This document shows, one piece after another, positions 1 through 8,968 of a DNA stretch of 64,000 nt. The number at the start of each line of letters is the position of its first letter. Position 1 is the first letter of the stretch. The notes beneath the pieces were generated by a model. That model ran no database searches, had not been told where the DNA came from, and saw nothing but the letters and a program-made list of their open reading frames with translations. The position numbers were made by a program, and so were the translations under genes. This DNA comes from F23-D06 sp045132055 (GTDB taxonomy: Bacteria; Bacteroidota; Bacteroidia; Bacteroidales; WCHB1-69): positions 62,001 to 126,000 of the forward strand of contig JBGURP010000033.1 of NCBI GenBank assembly GCA_045132055.1, written 5' to 3'.

Positions 1-896
1 TTCTTACAGCGCAAGTACGAGGTGGTCTGCGCCCCGTTTACCCCGATGGAGGAGAGGGTTACACCAGGTCTGCCGTTTTTCAGCAGGATGCCGTTCACCA
101 CGAAAGTGTCGCCCTTGCTGCACGGGAAATAGAGCGTGAAATCCTTTACGGGCCGCTCGAAGTAGAAGAAATATCGGTCGTTGTCAAAATCGATGCTGTC
201 GGGGAAATGGTAGATGGTGTCCTCTTTGAGTATGGGATCGATGGGCCATCCGTAGGCCTTGCCCAGCAGAATTATGGTGTCGGCCACGAAGTCGTACTCC
301 GGCGCGTTCATCCTGATGGTGATGGAGTTGAGCGTGTCGGCGTTCCACACGGCGATGCCGGAAGCTCCGAGCGGGAAAGCATAGCTCTGGTGCACATTGC
401 GGATGAGGTTGAACGGCCTAGCCTTACCGGTTTTGTAGTCGGAGGGATTGTTGCAGGTGCTAGCAGCAGAGTAGGGGAAGATGAATCCTCGGGCCGCGGG
501 TGGTGTGCCGTACTCGTCGAGCAGGTGCTTGCGGAAGCGGTGTGTCATGGTGCCCGCCTGGATGTGTGAACCGCCCATCTGGATGATGTGCAGGTTGCCC
601 TGCTTAGTGGCCATCACTTGGTTCAGCTTCTGGAAGAAACGGACGAGGGTGGTGCTGTTTTGTCCCCAGTACAGCGAGTCGATTTCAAATTGGATCTGCG
701 TTTCCTCGGGTGTCTCGTCCACATCGTCGGCATTCTCCATAAAGCCCACGATGGTATCCACCACGAGTGTGTCGGTGCAAGTGGGCATTTCGGGCAATGA
801 GTCGGCGGCGGTCAGGTCCACCTGCCCGAAAGCGGAGTATGCGCCCCAGGTCAGCAGCGCCAGCAGTATGGTGATTATCTTGCAGTGGCTGTCCAT
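1..896 (-). CDS. SGNH-hydrolase-like exported protein, 3' end outside window
   Basis: The reading frame runs from an ATG at 894-896 on the minus strand off the left edge of the window; 298 codons are visible with no stop. It opens with a hydrophobic signal-like segment (MDSHCKIITILLALLTWGAY). Around residues 107-113 it reads MGGSHIQ, resembling block I of SGNH/GDSL hydrolases, with Ser110 as candidate nucleophile but GGSH in place of GDSQ. The start overlaps the end of the upstream SGNH gene by 22 nt, so the two are probably translated together. Pairs like this often sit beside MBOAT O-acyltransferases in Bacteroidota and may act in polysaccharide O-acetylation; that neighbour is not visible here. 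The C-terminal Asp-His block lies outside the window, so catalysis cannot be judged. Confidence 0.7.
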   Translation of the reverse strand, partial: MDSHCKIITILLALLTWGAYSAFGQVDLTAADSLPEMPTCTDTLVVDTIVGFMENADDVDETPEETQIQFEIDSLYWGQNSTTLVRFFQKLNQVMATKQGNLHIIQMGGSHIQAGTMTHRFRKHLLDEYGTPPAARGFIFPYSAASTCNNPSDYKTGKARPFNLIRNVHQSYAFPLGASGIAVWNADTLNSITIRMNAPEYDFVADTIILLGKAYGWPIDPILKEDTIYHFPDSIDFDNDRYFFYFERPVKDFTLYFPCSKGDTFVVNGILLKNGRPGVTLSSIGVNGAQTTSYLRCK

Positions 897-2302
897 AGGG
901 TGTCGAATTGTTGTTTGGGCATATTTTTGCGGGTGCGGTAGAATTCGTACATGGTGGCGAAGCTGTTGGCCAGTGTTTGGCCCACCTTGCGTGCGCCGGC
1001 GGGCGTGAAGTGCACGTAGTCGGGGCCGGCGAGCCCGTTGTGCGCCCAGGCCACCATGGAGCCCTGGCCGCCCATCACTTCGAAGATATCCCAGTAGGCA
1101 GCATGGTTGCGCAGCGCGATGGTGCGCAGACTGTCGATGAGTCGCGGCAGCATGGGGTAGGTGTCGAGCTTGCCGCCGCGCCGCGTGCTCATGTCAGAGG
1201 GGCCGATGAACAGAATGGTGGCGCCCGGACAGGTCTTGCGCACGCGCTTGAGTTGCTTGTCAATGCTCTGACAGTAGTTGCTCAAAGACTTGTCGTTGTA
1301 TATCACCGGCACGGAGTTGCCGCCGAACTGCAGGATGATCATGCCCACATTGGCTTGCTTGTAGCAACTGCGTAGCAGGGTGTCAGTGATGAGGGTGAAC
1401 TGGTTGCCAGAAGAGCCGCGCAATGGAATATTGTCAACCGCCACGCCGTAGCCGTCGTCCAGCATGATGCCGTAGATGTCGGCGGAGCCGCGCATGGCAA
1501 TCTGCAGCGAGGTGGTGGCGGAGTCCATCAGCCAATGGCAGGTGTGAATGCCGGGTGAGCCCACCTGCATAGTGCTGTCGTACTTGCTTTTACGATCTTT
1601 GAGGGTGGCGGAGAAGTTGCCGTTGCGGTCGTTGTAGAGCACGGTGATGTTGGAGAACTTCTTCACGCGGGGGTCGGTGTCGCCATGGCGCGAGGCGTTG
1701 GCCCCGAAGGTAGCGCCGCTGCCCATGCGGTAGCACTTGGCCATGAGGCCGTAGTTGCCGTTGGTGCGTGCTCCGTCGCCGTAGGAGGCGTAAAGGGTCA
1801 GATCGCCGGAGGCGTACTGGCTCACCGCGAACGAGGGTATGGTCTGGATCATGGGCACCATGCCGGGGCCGCCGCCGCCGAAGGTTTTCTGGAACCAGGA
1901 GCGGATGTTGCACGAGATGCGGTCCATCTCGATCTGCGAGTCGCCGTAATGCAGGATGCGCACTACCTCGTGGTTGGCGCGGGCCTGTTCCGCACGGGCG
2001 AAGAAGCGGTCGAAGAAGGCAACATCGTCATTGGGCAGGTAGAAGTGCCCCGGCAGTTCGGTCACCGCATGGCGGTATTGCTGCAGCGTGTCCTTCAGAT
2101 CGTTGAGATGCTTCAGCTCCACGGAGTCGATTTCCTTGATGGCCACGGCTGAGGTTTGGTCACCTGCCAGCACATCGTCCAGAGAAGGGAAGTGTAGCTC
2201 CATTTTGCCCACTTTTATCCCGTCCTTCGGAAAGAAGTGGCAAACGGCAGCTAACGCGCCTATAATCAATGCGATGAATAGGAAAATTTTATATGGTTTC
2301 AT
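875..2302 (-). CDS. SGNH/GDSL-family hydrolase, membrane-anchored
   Basis: A 475-residue protein with one N-terminal membrane anchor (residues 4-22) facing the periplasm. The SGNH blocks are complete: HYGDSQ (Asp121, Ser122 nucleophile), FGGN (327-329, oxyanion Asn), and DYVHF (Asp428, His431). Such proteins are esterases or O-acetyl transferases; the acyl substrate is not evident. The start at 2302 (MKPYKIFLF) is preferred over the longer ATG at 2335, because that codon overlaps the -7 promoter box at 2333-2340 and could not be in the transcript. It overlaps the following SGNH-like gene by 22 nt and forms a pair with it. Family confident, exact role not. Confidence 0.8.
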   Translation of the reverse strand: MKPYKIFLFIALIIGALAAVCHFFPKDGIKVGKMELHFPSLDDVLAGDQTSAVAIKEIDSVELKHLNDLKDTLQQYRHAVTELPGHFYLPNDDVAFFDRFFARAEQARANHEVVRILHYGDSQIEMDRISCNIRSWFQKTFGGGGPGMVPMIQTIPSFAVSQYASGDLTLYASYGDGARTNGNYGLMAKCYRMGSGATFGANASRHGDTDPRVKKFSNITVLYNDRNGNFSATLKDRKSKYDSTMQVGSPGIHTCHWLMDSATTSLQIAMRGSADIYGIMLDDGYGVAVDNIPLRGSSGNQFTLITDTLLRSCYKQANVGMIILQFGGNSVPVIYNDKSLSNYCQSIDKQLKRVRKTCPGATILFIGPSDMSTRRGGKLDTYPMLPRLIDSLRTIALRNHAAYWDIFEVMGGQGSMVAWAHNGLAGPDYVHFTPAGARKVGQTLANSFATMYEFYRTRKNMPKQQFDTLWTATAR

Positions 2303-2332
2303 CCTTCTTGGAGCCTGTTTTTTAGAGGGGTG

Positions 2333-2340
2333 CAAAAGTA
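2333..2340 (-). promoter_or_regulatory. Bacteroidota -7 promoter box
   Basis: TACTTTTG on the minus strand matches TAnnTTTG. It lies about 30 nt ahead of the SGNH start at 2302 and rules out the longer ATG at 2335. Confidence 0.7.
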
Positions 2341-2445
2341 CGAAAAAAGCATTACATTGCTGCAGTCCTTTAGGACTGTAAAGCTCGGTAGCTAATTGTG
2401 CCCATACAATGATTTCTCACCCCGTTGTTAAATGGTTGGTTTTTG

Positions 2446-2453
2446 TATTTTTG
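2446..2453 (+). promoter_or_regulatory. Bacteroidota -7 promoter box
   Basis: TATTTTTG matches TAnnTTTG, 33 nt before the MscS-type channel start. It is divergent from the promoter at 2333-2340, so the 184-base gap holds two back-to-back promoters and nothing else I can identify. Confidence 0.7.
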
Positions 2454-2486
2454 CAGCCGATTTTTAAATAGAAACAAATAGATATT

Positions 2487-5060
2487 ATGAAAAAGATATT
2501 CGCATTAGCCCTGATTTGTTTGCTCACCGTGTTCCAGGCCCACGCCGTGTTGAAGGAGAAGAACCTGCCCCAGACCCTCGGCGTGCTACGCGCCGAGCTG
2601 GAACGCTCCTACAATGAACAGCAGCAGCTCATGGCCCGCTTTGAAAAACGGAACATGGAGCAGCACGCCTCGCTGATAGAGATGATGCAGAAAAGCAATC
2701 AAATAGCCCTGATGCTCTATTCGCAAAACACCGATTTCACCTTCGACATGGCATACGCTTGCCAGGCGGCCACGGAGCAGTATCGGAACCTGAAAACCCG
2801 TCATCTGCCCTATAACAAGATGATTGAGCGTATCCAGTCGGAAATTGAACGATATGACGCCCTTATCCAGTCGTTGCAAAACCTGCCTCCCAGATTGCTG
2901 CCTAACGGCGAAATTGCCAAGATGCCGGATTCCATCCGGATGAAAATGCCCAAGATGGTGCTCGATACCTCCAAACTTGCTCCTTATATTCTTGACAAGC
3001 AGGCTCTTGAAGACCGAGCGGCGTGCGTGGAATACGCTATAGCCCTTCGTGACAACTACAAGACCATGTTGGAAAATGTGGAGCGCGACAAGGAACATTA
3101 CGAGCGCGTGACGAAGCGCGTGGAGAAACTCAATGCCTATGCATTGTCGCGTTACGAAAAAATCCAGAAAAACATCTTCGTGAACCGAAGCGGCAATTAT
3201 TTCCAGACAATCAAGCGTTTCCGTTGGAATTATGTAATTGCCAAGAAAGATGTGGATGACAAATACAAGCCTCTGGGCCGCACTTCCGAATGGCGCGGTC
3301 CCGTTATTTTGGGTATCTCCATCTTCATGCTTTTTTACATCATTTTGGCCAGCTTGCTCAGCTACGTGATCGTGCGTTGGCTGCTGCCGAAGAAATGGCG
3401 CAGCCACTTCAAGGACAATAACAAACGTCCGTTTGTGATGATTGCATTCGGTGTGGCTATCTTCGCCATCTCCATCATGATTGCCAAGTTCTTTGTCAAA
3501 CAGAACTTCGTGCTCATGTCCATCAGCATGATGATCACGTTCTCCTGGTTGGTGGAAGTGATTTTGCTGTCGTTGCTTATCCGTTTGAGTGACAGGCAAA
3601 TCCGTGCCGGTATCCGTTCCTATACGCCGTTTATCGCTATGGCCTTTTTGGTGATCGTTTTCCGTATCGTTTTGATTCCCAATAATGTGGTCAACCTGAT
3701 TTACCCGCCTATCCTGCTGCTGTTTACCATCTGGCAATTCCTCGTGATAAAACGCAAGGTGGAGAAATTGCCGGACAGCGATCTGGTCTATACGGTGGTG
3801 TCCCTCATTGCCATGATTGTGGCGTGTGTGGCCTCATGGTTCGGCTACGTGTTGCTGGCAGTGCAGATCATGATGTGGTGGACATTCCTGCTGGCAGCCA
3901 TCCAGACCATCACTTGCTTCTACGATTTGGCCCAGATGTATGAGTCGCATCGTCTTACCCGCAAGATTGCCAAGGAGAAAGGCATAGATATCAAGAGCAA
4001 GGCTGATCTGGACAAACTGTTCAAGAAGATTCAGCCAAAAATGGCCAAAGGGGAATATATTACACAAACATGGTTCTACGATTTTCTTATCAAAGCATTG
4101 CTGCCCATCCTGGTTGTCCTTTCTGTGCCCGCCAGCATTTATTGGGCTGCACGCATTTTCGAGATGTCGGCCATCTGTCGTAAGATTTTTTTCTTCGTAT
4201 TCTTGAACAAACCCGGCTTGATACAGCTCTCTTTGTATAAGTTATGCTTGGTGCTGGAGCTCTTCTTCCTGTTCCGCTATTTCAATTACGCCATCAAGGC
4301 ATTTTATCAGATGCTGAAGAAACGAAAGAACAAAGATGCACTGAAAGGACCGAGCAATATCACTTTGGCTAACAATATCATAGCATTTCTGGTATGGGGT
4401 TCATACGTGGTGACGGCCTTGGTGATTCTGGATGTCCCCGGAAGCGGCATCTCCATCATCATGGCAGGCTTGGCTACCGGTCTTGGTTTTGCCATGAAAG
4501 ATCTCTTGGAGAACTTCATCTATGGTATTTCCCTGATGACAGGGCGCTTGCGTGTCGGCGACTATATCGAGTGTGACGGCGTGCAGGGCAAGGTTGACAG
4601 CATCAATTATCAGAGCACGCAGATTGTAACACTTGATGGCAGTGTGTTGGCCTTCCAGAATTCCACATTGTTCAGCAAGAACTTCAAGAACCTAACGCGT
4701 AACCATGGCTATGTGATGGTGAAGGTACCCGTGGGGGTGGCATACGGCTCCAATGTGGGCAAGGTCCGCGAGATGCTCGTCAAAGGTCTGCAACCCCTCT
4801 TGGTGAAAAACGCCGCCGGCAAGAATATCGTGGACATGAAACAAGGTGTGAGTGTGGCGTTCAACGATTTTGGCGACAGCAGCGTCGATTTGTTCGTCAT
4901 CTTCTGGGTGCTTGTGGAAGAGAAAGCCACCTTTGTGGCCAAGGTCAAGGAGGTGATTTACAATACACTGAATAAAAACCATGTGGAGATTCCGTTTCCG
5001 CAACGCGACATCTATGTGCGCCACATTGAGCTCCCGAAAGAAGGAAATAAGCGTGGGTAA
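2487..5060 (+). CDS. Large MscS-family mechanosensitive ion channel
   Basis: An 857-residue inner-membrane channel expected to open on membrane tension during osmotic downshock. It has a signal peptide (MKKIFALALICLLTVFQAHA), a long charged, helical periplasmic region to about residue 270, then about ten membrane segments. The MscS pore and beta domain lie at about 650-840: the Gly/Ala-rich pore helix (GLATGLGFAMKDLLENFIYG, from about 660), the VGDYIE segment, and a C-terminal cytoplasmic part. The size and periplasmic domain resemble MscK/MscM-type paralogues rather than the 286-residue E. coli MscS. It has its own promoter and is followed by an independent rpsT promoter, so it is probably monocistronic. 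Confidence 0.9.
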   Translation: MKKIFALALICLLTVFQAHAVLKEKNLPQTLGVLRAELERSYNEQQQLMARFEKRNMEQHASLIEMMQKSNQIALMLYSQNTDFTFDMAYACQAATEQYRNLKTRHLPYNKMIERIQSEIERYDALIQSLQNLPPRLLPNGEIAKMPDSIRMKMPKMVLDTSKLAPYILDKQALEDRAACVEYAIALRDNYKTMLENVERDKEHYERVTKRVEKLNAYALSRYEKIQKNIFVNRSGNYFQTIKRFRWNYVIAKKDVDDKYKPLGRTSEWRGPVILGISIFMLFYIILASLLSYVIVRWLLPKKWRSHFKDNNKRPFVMIAFGVAIFAISIMIAKFFVKQNFVLMSISMMITFSWLVEVILLSLLIRLSDRQIRAGIRSYTPFIAMAFLVIVFRIVLIPNNVVNLIYPPILLLFTIWQFLVIKRKVEKLPDSDLVYTVVSLIAMIVACVASWFGYVLLAVQIMMWWTFLLAAIQTITCFYDLAQMYESHRLTRKIAKEKGIDIKSKADLDKLFKKIQPKMAKGEYITQTWFYDFLIKALLPILVVLSVPASIYWAARIFEMSAICRKIFFFVFLNKPGLIQLSLYKLCLVLELFFLFRYFNYAIKAFYQMLKKRKNKDALKGPSNITLANNIIAFLVWGSYVVTALVILDVPGSGISIIMAGLATGLGFAMKDLLENFIYGISLMTGRLRVGDYIECDGVQGKVDSINYQSTQIVTLDGSVLAFQNSTLFSKNFKNLTRNHGYVMVKVPVGVAYGSNVGKVREMLVKGLQPLLVKNAAGKNIVDMKQGVSVAFNDFGDSSVDLFVIFWVLVEEKATFVAKVKEVIYNTLNKNHVEIPFPQRDIYVRHIELPKEGNKRG

Positions 5061-5079
5061 ATTAAAATTTTCCGCCCTG

Positions 5080-5109
5080 TTGCGGAAATCAAAAAAAAGT
5101 GTACTTTTG
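5080..5109 (+). promoter_or_regulatory. rpsT promoter (-33 TTG and -7 TACTTTTG)
   Basis: The -7 box TACTTTTG is at 5102-5109, with a TTG -33 element at 5080-5082, 19 nt apart. This is the spacing expected for the Bacteroidota primary sigma factor. Confidence 0.75.
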
Positions 5110-5155
5110 CAGCCCGAAATTTTAAAACGTAAAAAATTATAAATCAAAGTTAGAA

Positions 5156-5407
5156 ATGGCAAATCATAAGTCATCCATCAAGAGAATTAGAGCAAACGAA
5201 AGAAAAAGACAAGCCAACCGCTATTATTCAAAAACCATGCGCAACGCTTTGCGTGACATCCGCGCCATCGAGGACAAGAACGAAGCTTCCCAAAAGCTGT
5301 CCGCTATGACCTCCATGATCGACAAACTCGCCAAGAGAGGCATGATTCATAAGAACAAAGCCGCTAACTTGAAGTCCGGCTTGATGAAGAAAATCAACGC
5401 TATGTAA
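5156..5407 (+). CDS. rpsT: 30S ribosomal protein S20
   Basis: An 83-residue, very basic protein beginning MANHKSSIKRIRANERKRQANR, the typical S20 N-terminus, with the conserved KGMIHKNKAA-type C-terminal helix (here RGMIHKNKAANLKSGL). S20 binds 16S rRNA early in assembly of the small subunit body. Length agrees with the family (about 84-90). It has a strong dedicated promoter and a leader of about 45 nt. The downstream spacer (5408-5527) is a degenerate purine-rich repeat with no obvious gene. Confidence 0.97.
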   Translation: MANHKSSIKRIRANERKRQANRYYSKTMRNALRDIRAIEDKNEASQKLSAMTSMIDKLAKRGMIHKNKAANLKSGLMKKINAM

Positions 5408-5527
5408 TTGGCTGTTGGCCATTAGAAATTTGGAATGGGAAATGGGGAATGTGAAATTGAATCAACCCCTGAACCCAAAACCAAGTCAAAACGCAATATC
5501 GGGGAAGTAACATTCCCCTTTTTTAAT

Positions 5528-5968
5528 ATGCAGACCACCGAAAAATACAACTTTTCCGTCCCCATCCAAGTCAGAATGAGCGATTTGGATCCGTTTGTGC
5601 ATGTTAACAACGGAGCCCAGTGCAACTACTTCGACTTTGGCCGCAGTGCCTATTTCGAAGAGGTGTTCCACAAGCCCATCGACTGGCGCGAGATGGACAT
5701 GGTGCTGGTGCATGTGGAGATGGATTTCCGCGAGGGCATCGAGTTCCACGACCGGATTGTCTGCGAAACCCGCGTGCTTTCCATCGGAAACAAAAGCGTC
5801 AAGATGATGCAGCAGCTGCGCGACACGCGCACCGGCACGGTGAAGACCACCTGCTACAGCGTGCTGGCCGGCTTTGACCGCATCACCCACCAATCCATTC
5901 CCATCCGGGAAGAGTACAGGAAAATGTTCACCGAATTCGAATCTCTTCCCGATGATCAGCAAAAATAA
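5528..5968 (+). CDS. Hot-dog fold acyl-CoA thioesterase (YbgC/FadM-like)
   Basis: A 146-residue single-domain hot-dog protein. The motif DLDPFVHVNNGA near residue 20 is the 4-hydroxybenzoyl-CoA thioesterase signature, with the first Asp as candidate catalytic residue, followed by YFDFGRSAYFEEV. It would hydrolyse an acyl-CoA thioester in the cytoplasm; chain length cannot be told. An in-frame ATG at 5435 would add 31 residues, but those come from a low-complexity intergenic repeat and have no family counterpart, so ATG 5528 (MQTTEKYNFSVPIQVRMSDLD) is chosen. Its 3' end overlaps the SpoU methylase start by 17 nt. Confidence 0.85.
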   Translation: MQTTEKYNFSVPIQVRMSDLDPFVHVNNGAQCNYFDFGRSAYFEEVFHKPIDWREMDMVLVHVEMDFREGIEFHDRIVCETRVLSIGNKSVKMMQQLRDTRTGTVKTTCYSVLAGFDRITHQSIPIREEYRKMFTEFESLPDDQQK

Positions 5969-6707
5969 GATTTCCGACATCCGCAAACTGCACCAGAAGA
6001 AGTTCCGCGACGCGGAGCGCCTTTTCATCGTGGAGGGGCGCAAGAGCGTGCAGATGCTGCTGCAATCGGATTTCCAGATTGTGGAATTATTTGCCACGGA
6101 GGAGGTTTATGCCCAGAATCGGGCCATGTTGGAGCAACAGGCCTTCACGCTGGTGGCTCCGGCGGATATGGAGCGCATCAGCACCCTGAGCACCCCTCCA
6201 GAGCTGCTCGCCATTGCCCGCCAGCGGCAAGACCTGGGCGATGTGCCCGACAACGAGCCAATCCTGGTGCTCGACCGCATCGCCGACCCCGGCAACCTGG
6301 GCACCATCATCCGCACCGCCGACTGGTTCAACTTCCGTCACATCGTCTGCTCACCCAACTGCGTGGAGTTTTACAACCCCAAGACCATCCAGGCCACCAT
6401 GGGCTCCTTTGCGCACGTGTGCGTGCACACGCAGGCGCTCGTGCCGTTCCTGCGGGCGCGCGCCGACCAACATCGCATACTGGGTGCCTTCCTGCAAGGC
6501 GAGTCTATCCATAAGTTCGCGTTTCAGCCCACCGACATCATCGTCATCGGCAGCGAATCGAACGGCATCTCGCCGGAAGTGACCGAATTGGTGACCAATC
6601 CCATCACCATCCCGACCCCAGCGACCAATCGGGATACGGCCGAGTCGCTGAACGCTGCGGTCGCCACCTCCATCATTCTGTATCAGGCTTCCAAATCTAT
6701 CCAATAA
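5952..6707 (+). CDS. TrmH/SpoU-family RNA 2'-O-methyltransferase
   Basis: A 251-residue protein with an N-terminal RNA-binding substrate domain (LHQKKFRDAERLFIVEGRK) and a C-terminal SPOUT domain. All three SpoU motifs are visible: motif 1 DPGNLGTIIRTADWF, motif 2 VIGSESNGISPEV and motif 3 SLNAAVATSIILY, which form the trefoil knot that binds S-adenosylmethionine. It would methylate a ribose in rRNA or tRNA; the site is unknown. The start at 5952 (MISKNKISDIRK) is chosen, because the in-frame ATG at 5874 lies deep in the thioesterase gene. The gene is translationally coupled to the thioesterase and lies 4 nt before the EamA gene. Confidence 0.92.
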   Translation: MISKNKISDIRKLHQKKFRDAERLFIVEGRKSVQMLLQSDFQIVELFATEEVYAQNRAMLEQQAFTLVAPADMERISTLSTPPELLAIARQRQDLGDVPDNEPILVLDRIADPGNLGTIIRTADWFNFRHIVCSPNCVEFYNPKTIQATMGSFAHVCVHTQALVPFLRARADQHRILGAFLQGESIHKFAFQPTDIIVIGSESNGISPEVTELVTNPITIPTPATNRDTAESLNAAVATSIILYQASKSIQ

Positions 6708-6711
6708 GACT

Positions 6712-7602
6712 ATGGAAAAGAATCCGAAACTGGCTGGCTATCTTGCCATCACCATTGCCATGCTCTTCTGGGGCATGAGCTTCGTGTGGACTAAGCATCT
6801 GCTGAACAGCGGATTCCCCGTGTTCACCATCGTCTTCCTCCGTTTGGTCATTGCGTCCCTTATTTTCGTCACCCTGTTCAAACTCCAACACAAATTGGAG
6901 AAAATCCAGAAGGGCGACTGGAAGATGTTCCTGTTGTTGGCCTTCTTCGAGCCGTTTCTCTACTTTATCGGCGAGGATTTCGGCATGATGTTCGTGGACG
7001 CCAGTTTTGCAGCGGTGATGATCGCCTTGATTCCCATTGTGGTCTCCATCACGATGCACTTTGCGGAAGGCGAGGCCCTGCGTCCGGAGTTCTTTATCGG
7101 TACAATCGTTTCCGTGCTGGGCGTCTTCATCATGACCTTTGGCTTCGGCGGTTCGCTCCAAGTCAACTTCAAAGGCGTGGCCATCCTGATGGTGGCCGTG
7201 CTGGCTGCTGCCGGCTATTCCGTGATGCTGAGCCGGATGCTGAAAACCTACAGCCCGATCACCGTGACAACCATGCAGAACCTGCTGGCCATCCCGTTCT
7301 ATCTGCCTTTTGTACTAATCTTTGACTTGAGGCATTGGGGCGGTCTGGTGTGGTCGTGGAGTAACGTGTCCAGCCTGCTTTGCCTGGCCGTGCTCTGTTC
7401 CTCTGGTGCGTATATGTGCTATTCGTTTGCAGCAAAGAAGATTACGGTCACGAAGGTGTCGGTTTTCGCCAACGCCATTCCCATCGTTACACTGTTCTGT
7501 GCAGCCTTAATTGGGCAGGAAACCATCACCCTGCAGAAGTGCGCGGGCGTTCTGCTGGTAGTCGTCGGCGTGGTGTTGAGCCAGATGAATTTTAGAAAAT
7601 AA
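6712..7602 (+). CDS. EamA-family (DMT) transporter
   Basis: A 296-residue integral membrane protein with ten predicted membrane helices formed by two EamA repeats (about 9-140 and 155-292). The first repeat opens with AITIAMLFWGMSFVWTKHLL, the usual EamA start. These carriers generally export amino acids, nucleosides or similar small metabolites; the substrate cannot be read from sequence. It begins 4 nt after the methylase stop, so it is probably the last gene of the thioesterase-methylase-EamA run. Its 3' end overlaps the convergent acyltransferase gene by 11 nt, and no terminator hairpin is evident there. Confidence 0.9.
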   Translation: MEKNPKLAGYLAITIAMLFWGMSFVWTKHLLNSGFPVFTIVFLRLVIASLIFVTLFKLQHKLEKIQKGDWKMFLLLAFFEPFLYFIGEDFGMMFVDASFAAVMIALIPIVVSITMHFAEGEALRPEFFIGTIVSVLGVFIMTFGFGGSLQVNFKGVAILMVAVLAAAGYSVMLSRMLKTYSPITVTTMQNLLAIPFYLPFVLIFDLRHWGGLVWSWSNVSSLLCLAVLCSSGAYMCYSFAAKKITVTKVSVFANAIPIVTLFCAALIGQETITLQKCAGVLLVVVGVVLSQMNFRK

Positions 7603-8956
7603 TCCCTTCCATTTCCTCATTGATATCCGTGTTGAGCTGACAGAGACGTCGGTAGTCGTCAGTTTTACGGAAATAGCGTGCGCGGAAGAAAGTGCGCAGT
7701 TTGCGGAAAGCAATCTTGTAGTAGTGCACGAAGAAAGCTGTGATGAAGGTCAGTACAATGTATAACAACGCAATCCAGAAGTGTTTGCTGATGATCCAGA
7801 CAATGGCCATGATGAGCAGGTAGAAGATGGGAAATGTTGCTACTGTGCCCAGCACATACTGGACTGAGGAGTGCAGCATGGGATCCTTGATTTTGTTGGT
7901 GAAATGCTTTGTTATGGAGCGCGGCACGTAGTTGTTGATGAATCCGAACAGATAAAGGGGTAGAGTGACAATCATGGACAGAATGCGCAAAACCAGCCGG
8001 AACATGGACAACTTTCGGTTGACAATCCAATTCTGCAGCCCTAACTTCTTCAGCAGCGACATGTATTCGCGCATTTTCAGCATGAGTTGCTCGAATTTGT
8101 CGGGCTCGTCATTGCGGTACTGTCGGATATTGGCGATGATGGTCATGGCCGCATCCTTTTGGTTGGGCAAATTGTTGGGATTGAGCCCTTTGGATTTGAG
8201 CAGCGGCTCGCTCATCATCTGCGTGAGCGCGTCAATTTCGTTGTAATATTCGGGAATGTCGATGTCGGGGGTGATCTCCTTCACGCGGGCGCGGGCTTTC
8301 TCGTTGAGGGCAAGATAGCCTTTGTCGTGGTTTTCCTTGTAGGTGTCGAAAAGCTCCTCAAAAGTGAATGGTTTACCCACGGTAACCATAAGGTCGCTGC
8401 GGAAGTTGAAGTAGTTGGAATAGTGGATGTTGAGGGGCAAAACTTGGAGGCCGAGTTGATAGTCGTTCAGTTCTTCGGCGGAGAAGGCGATGCGGGCAAA
8501 ACCTTTCTTGAAGGTGTTCATGTAGTGTCCGCTCTGGTGCGTGGCCTCGGGGAAAATGACGAGCGTGCCGCCCTTGCGCAGTACGCGGGCAGCGCGGTTG
8601 TAGAGGGCCAGGTTGCTCTTCACGTCGCTGACGTTCCCGTCGCGGCTGCGGAAGGTGGGCATGATTTTGAGGAAGCGCAGGATGCGGGCCACTCCGTCCT
8701 TCTTGAAGATGTCGCCGCGCGCGATGAACACGGGCTGCCGACGGTCACGGAACATGGTGTGCAAAATGGCCATAGCGTCCATCATGCCGTTCTGGTGGTT
8801 GGCAATCACGATGGTGGGTTGTCCTTTTTCGGGGATGTTCTCCTCGTTGAGAATGTAAAAATGACGGTAGTAGATATGGTTGTGCATGATGCACAAGTAG
8901 TTCATGTAGAAATCGTACAACCAGTCGAACTTGTCGATATTCTCAAAGGAAATCAT
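7592..8956 (-). CDS. PlsC-type glycerolipid acyltransferase with C-terminal membrane domain
   Basis: A 454-residue protein. The acyltransferase motif is NHQNGMMD (His54, Asp60), and the glycerophosphate-binding motif reads FPEATHQ near residue 155. His and Asp are separated by five residues rather than the usual four of bacterial PlsC, a spacing like that of fungal-type acyltransferases. The C-terminal part (about 330-430) carries several hydrophobic helices. It would transfer a fatty acyl chain onto a glycerol-phosphate or related lipid at the inner membrane. The start lies 12 nt after the DPP11 stop with no promoter box between, so it is probably co-transcribed with the peptidases. Confidence 0.85.
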   Translation of the reverse strand: MISFENIDKFDWLYDFYMNYLCIMHNHIYYRHFYILNEENIPEKGQPTIVIANHQNGMMDAMAILHTMFRDRRQPVFIARGDIFKKDGVARILRFLKIMPTFRSRDGNVSDVKSNLALYNRAARVLRKGGTLVIFPEATHQSGHYMNTFKKGFARIAFSAEELNDYQLGLQVLPLNIHYSNYFNFRSDLMVTVGKPFTFEELFDTYKENHDKGYLALNEKARARVKEITPDIDIPEYYNEIDALTQMMSEPLLKSKGLNPNNLPNQKDAAMTIIANIRQYRNDEPDKFEQLMLKMREYMSLLKKLGLQNWIVNRKLSMFRLVLRILSMIVTLPLYLFGFINNYVPRSITKHFTNKIKDPMLHSSVQYVLGTVATFPIFYLLIMAIVWIISKHFWIALLYIVLTFITAFFVHYYKIAFRKLRTFFRARYFRKTDDYRRLCQLNTDINEEMEGIIF

Positions 8957-8968
8957 AGCTTGATGTTT

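Noticed and set aside
2300..2335. Longer start (ATG 2335) for the SGNH hydrolase
   Set aside because: The ATG falls in the -7 box. The same argument rejects 13426 for DPP IV, 22731 for the DUF721 protein, 36634 for DUF1295 and 43983 for the coiled-coil protein.
2586..3737. A 383-codon open frame on the minus strand opposite the MscS-type channel
   Set aside because: The composition is His/Asp/Gln-rich as expected of a shadow frame, with no start signal or family match.
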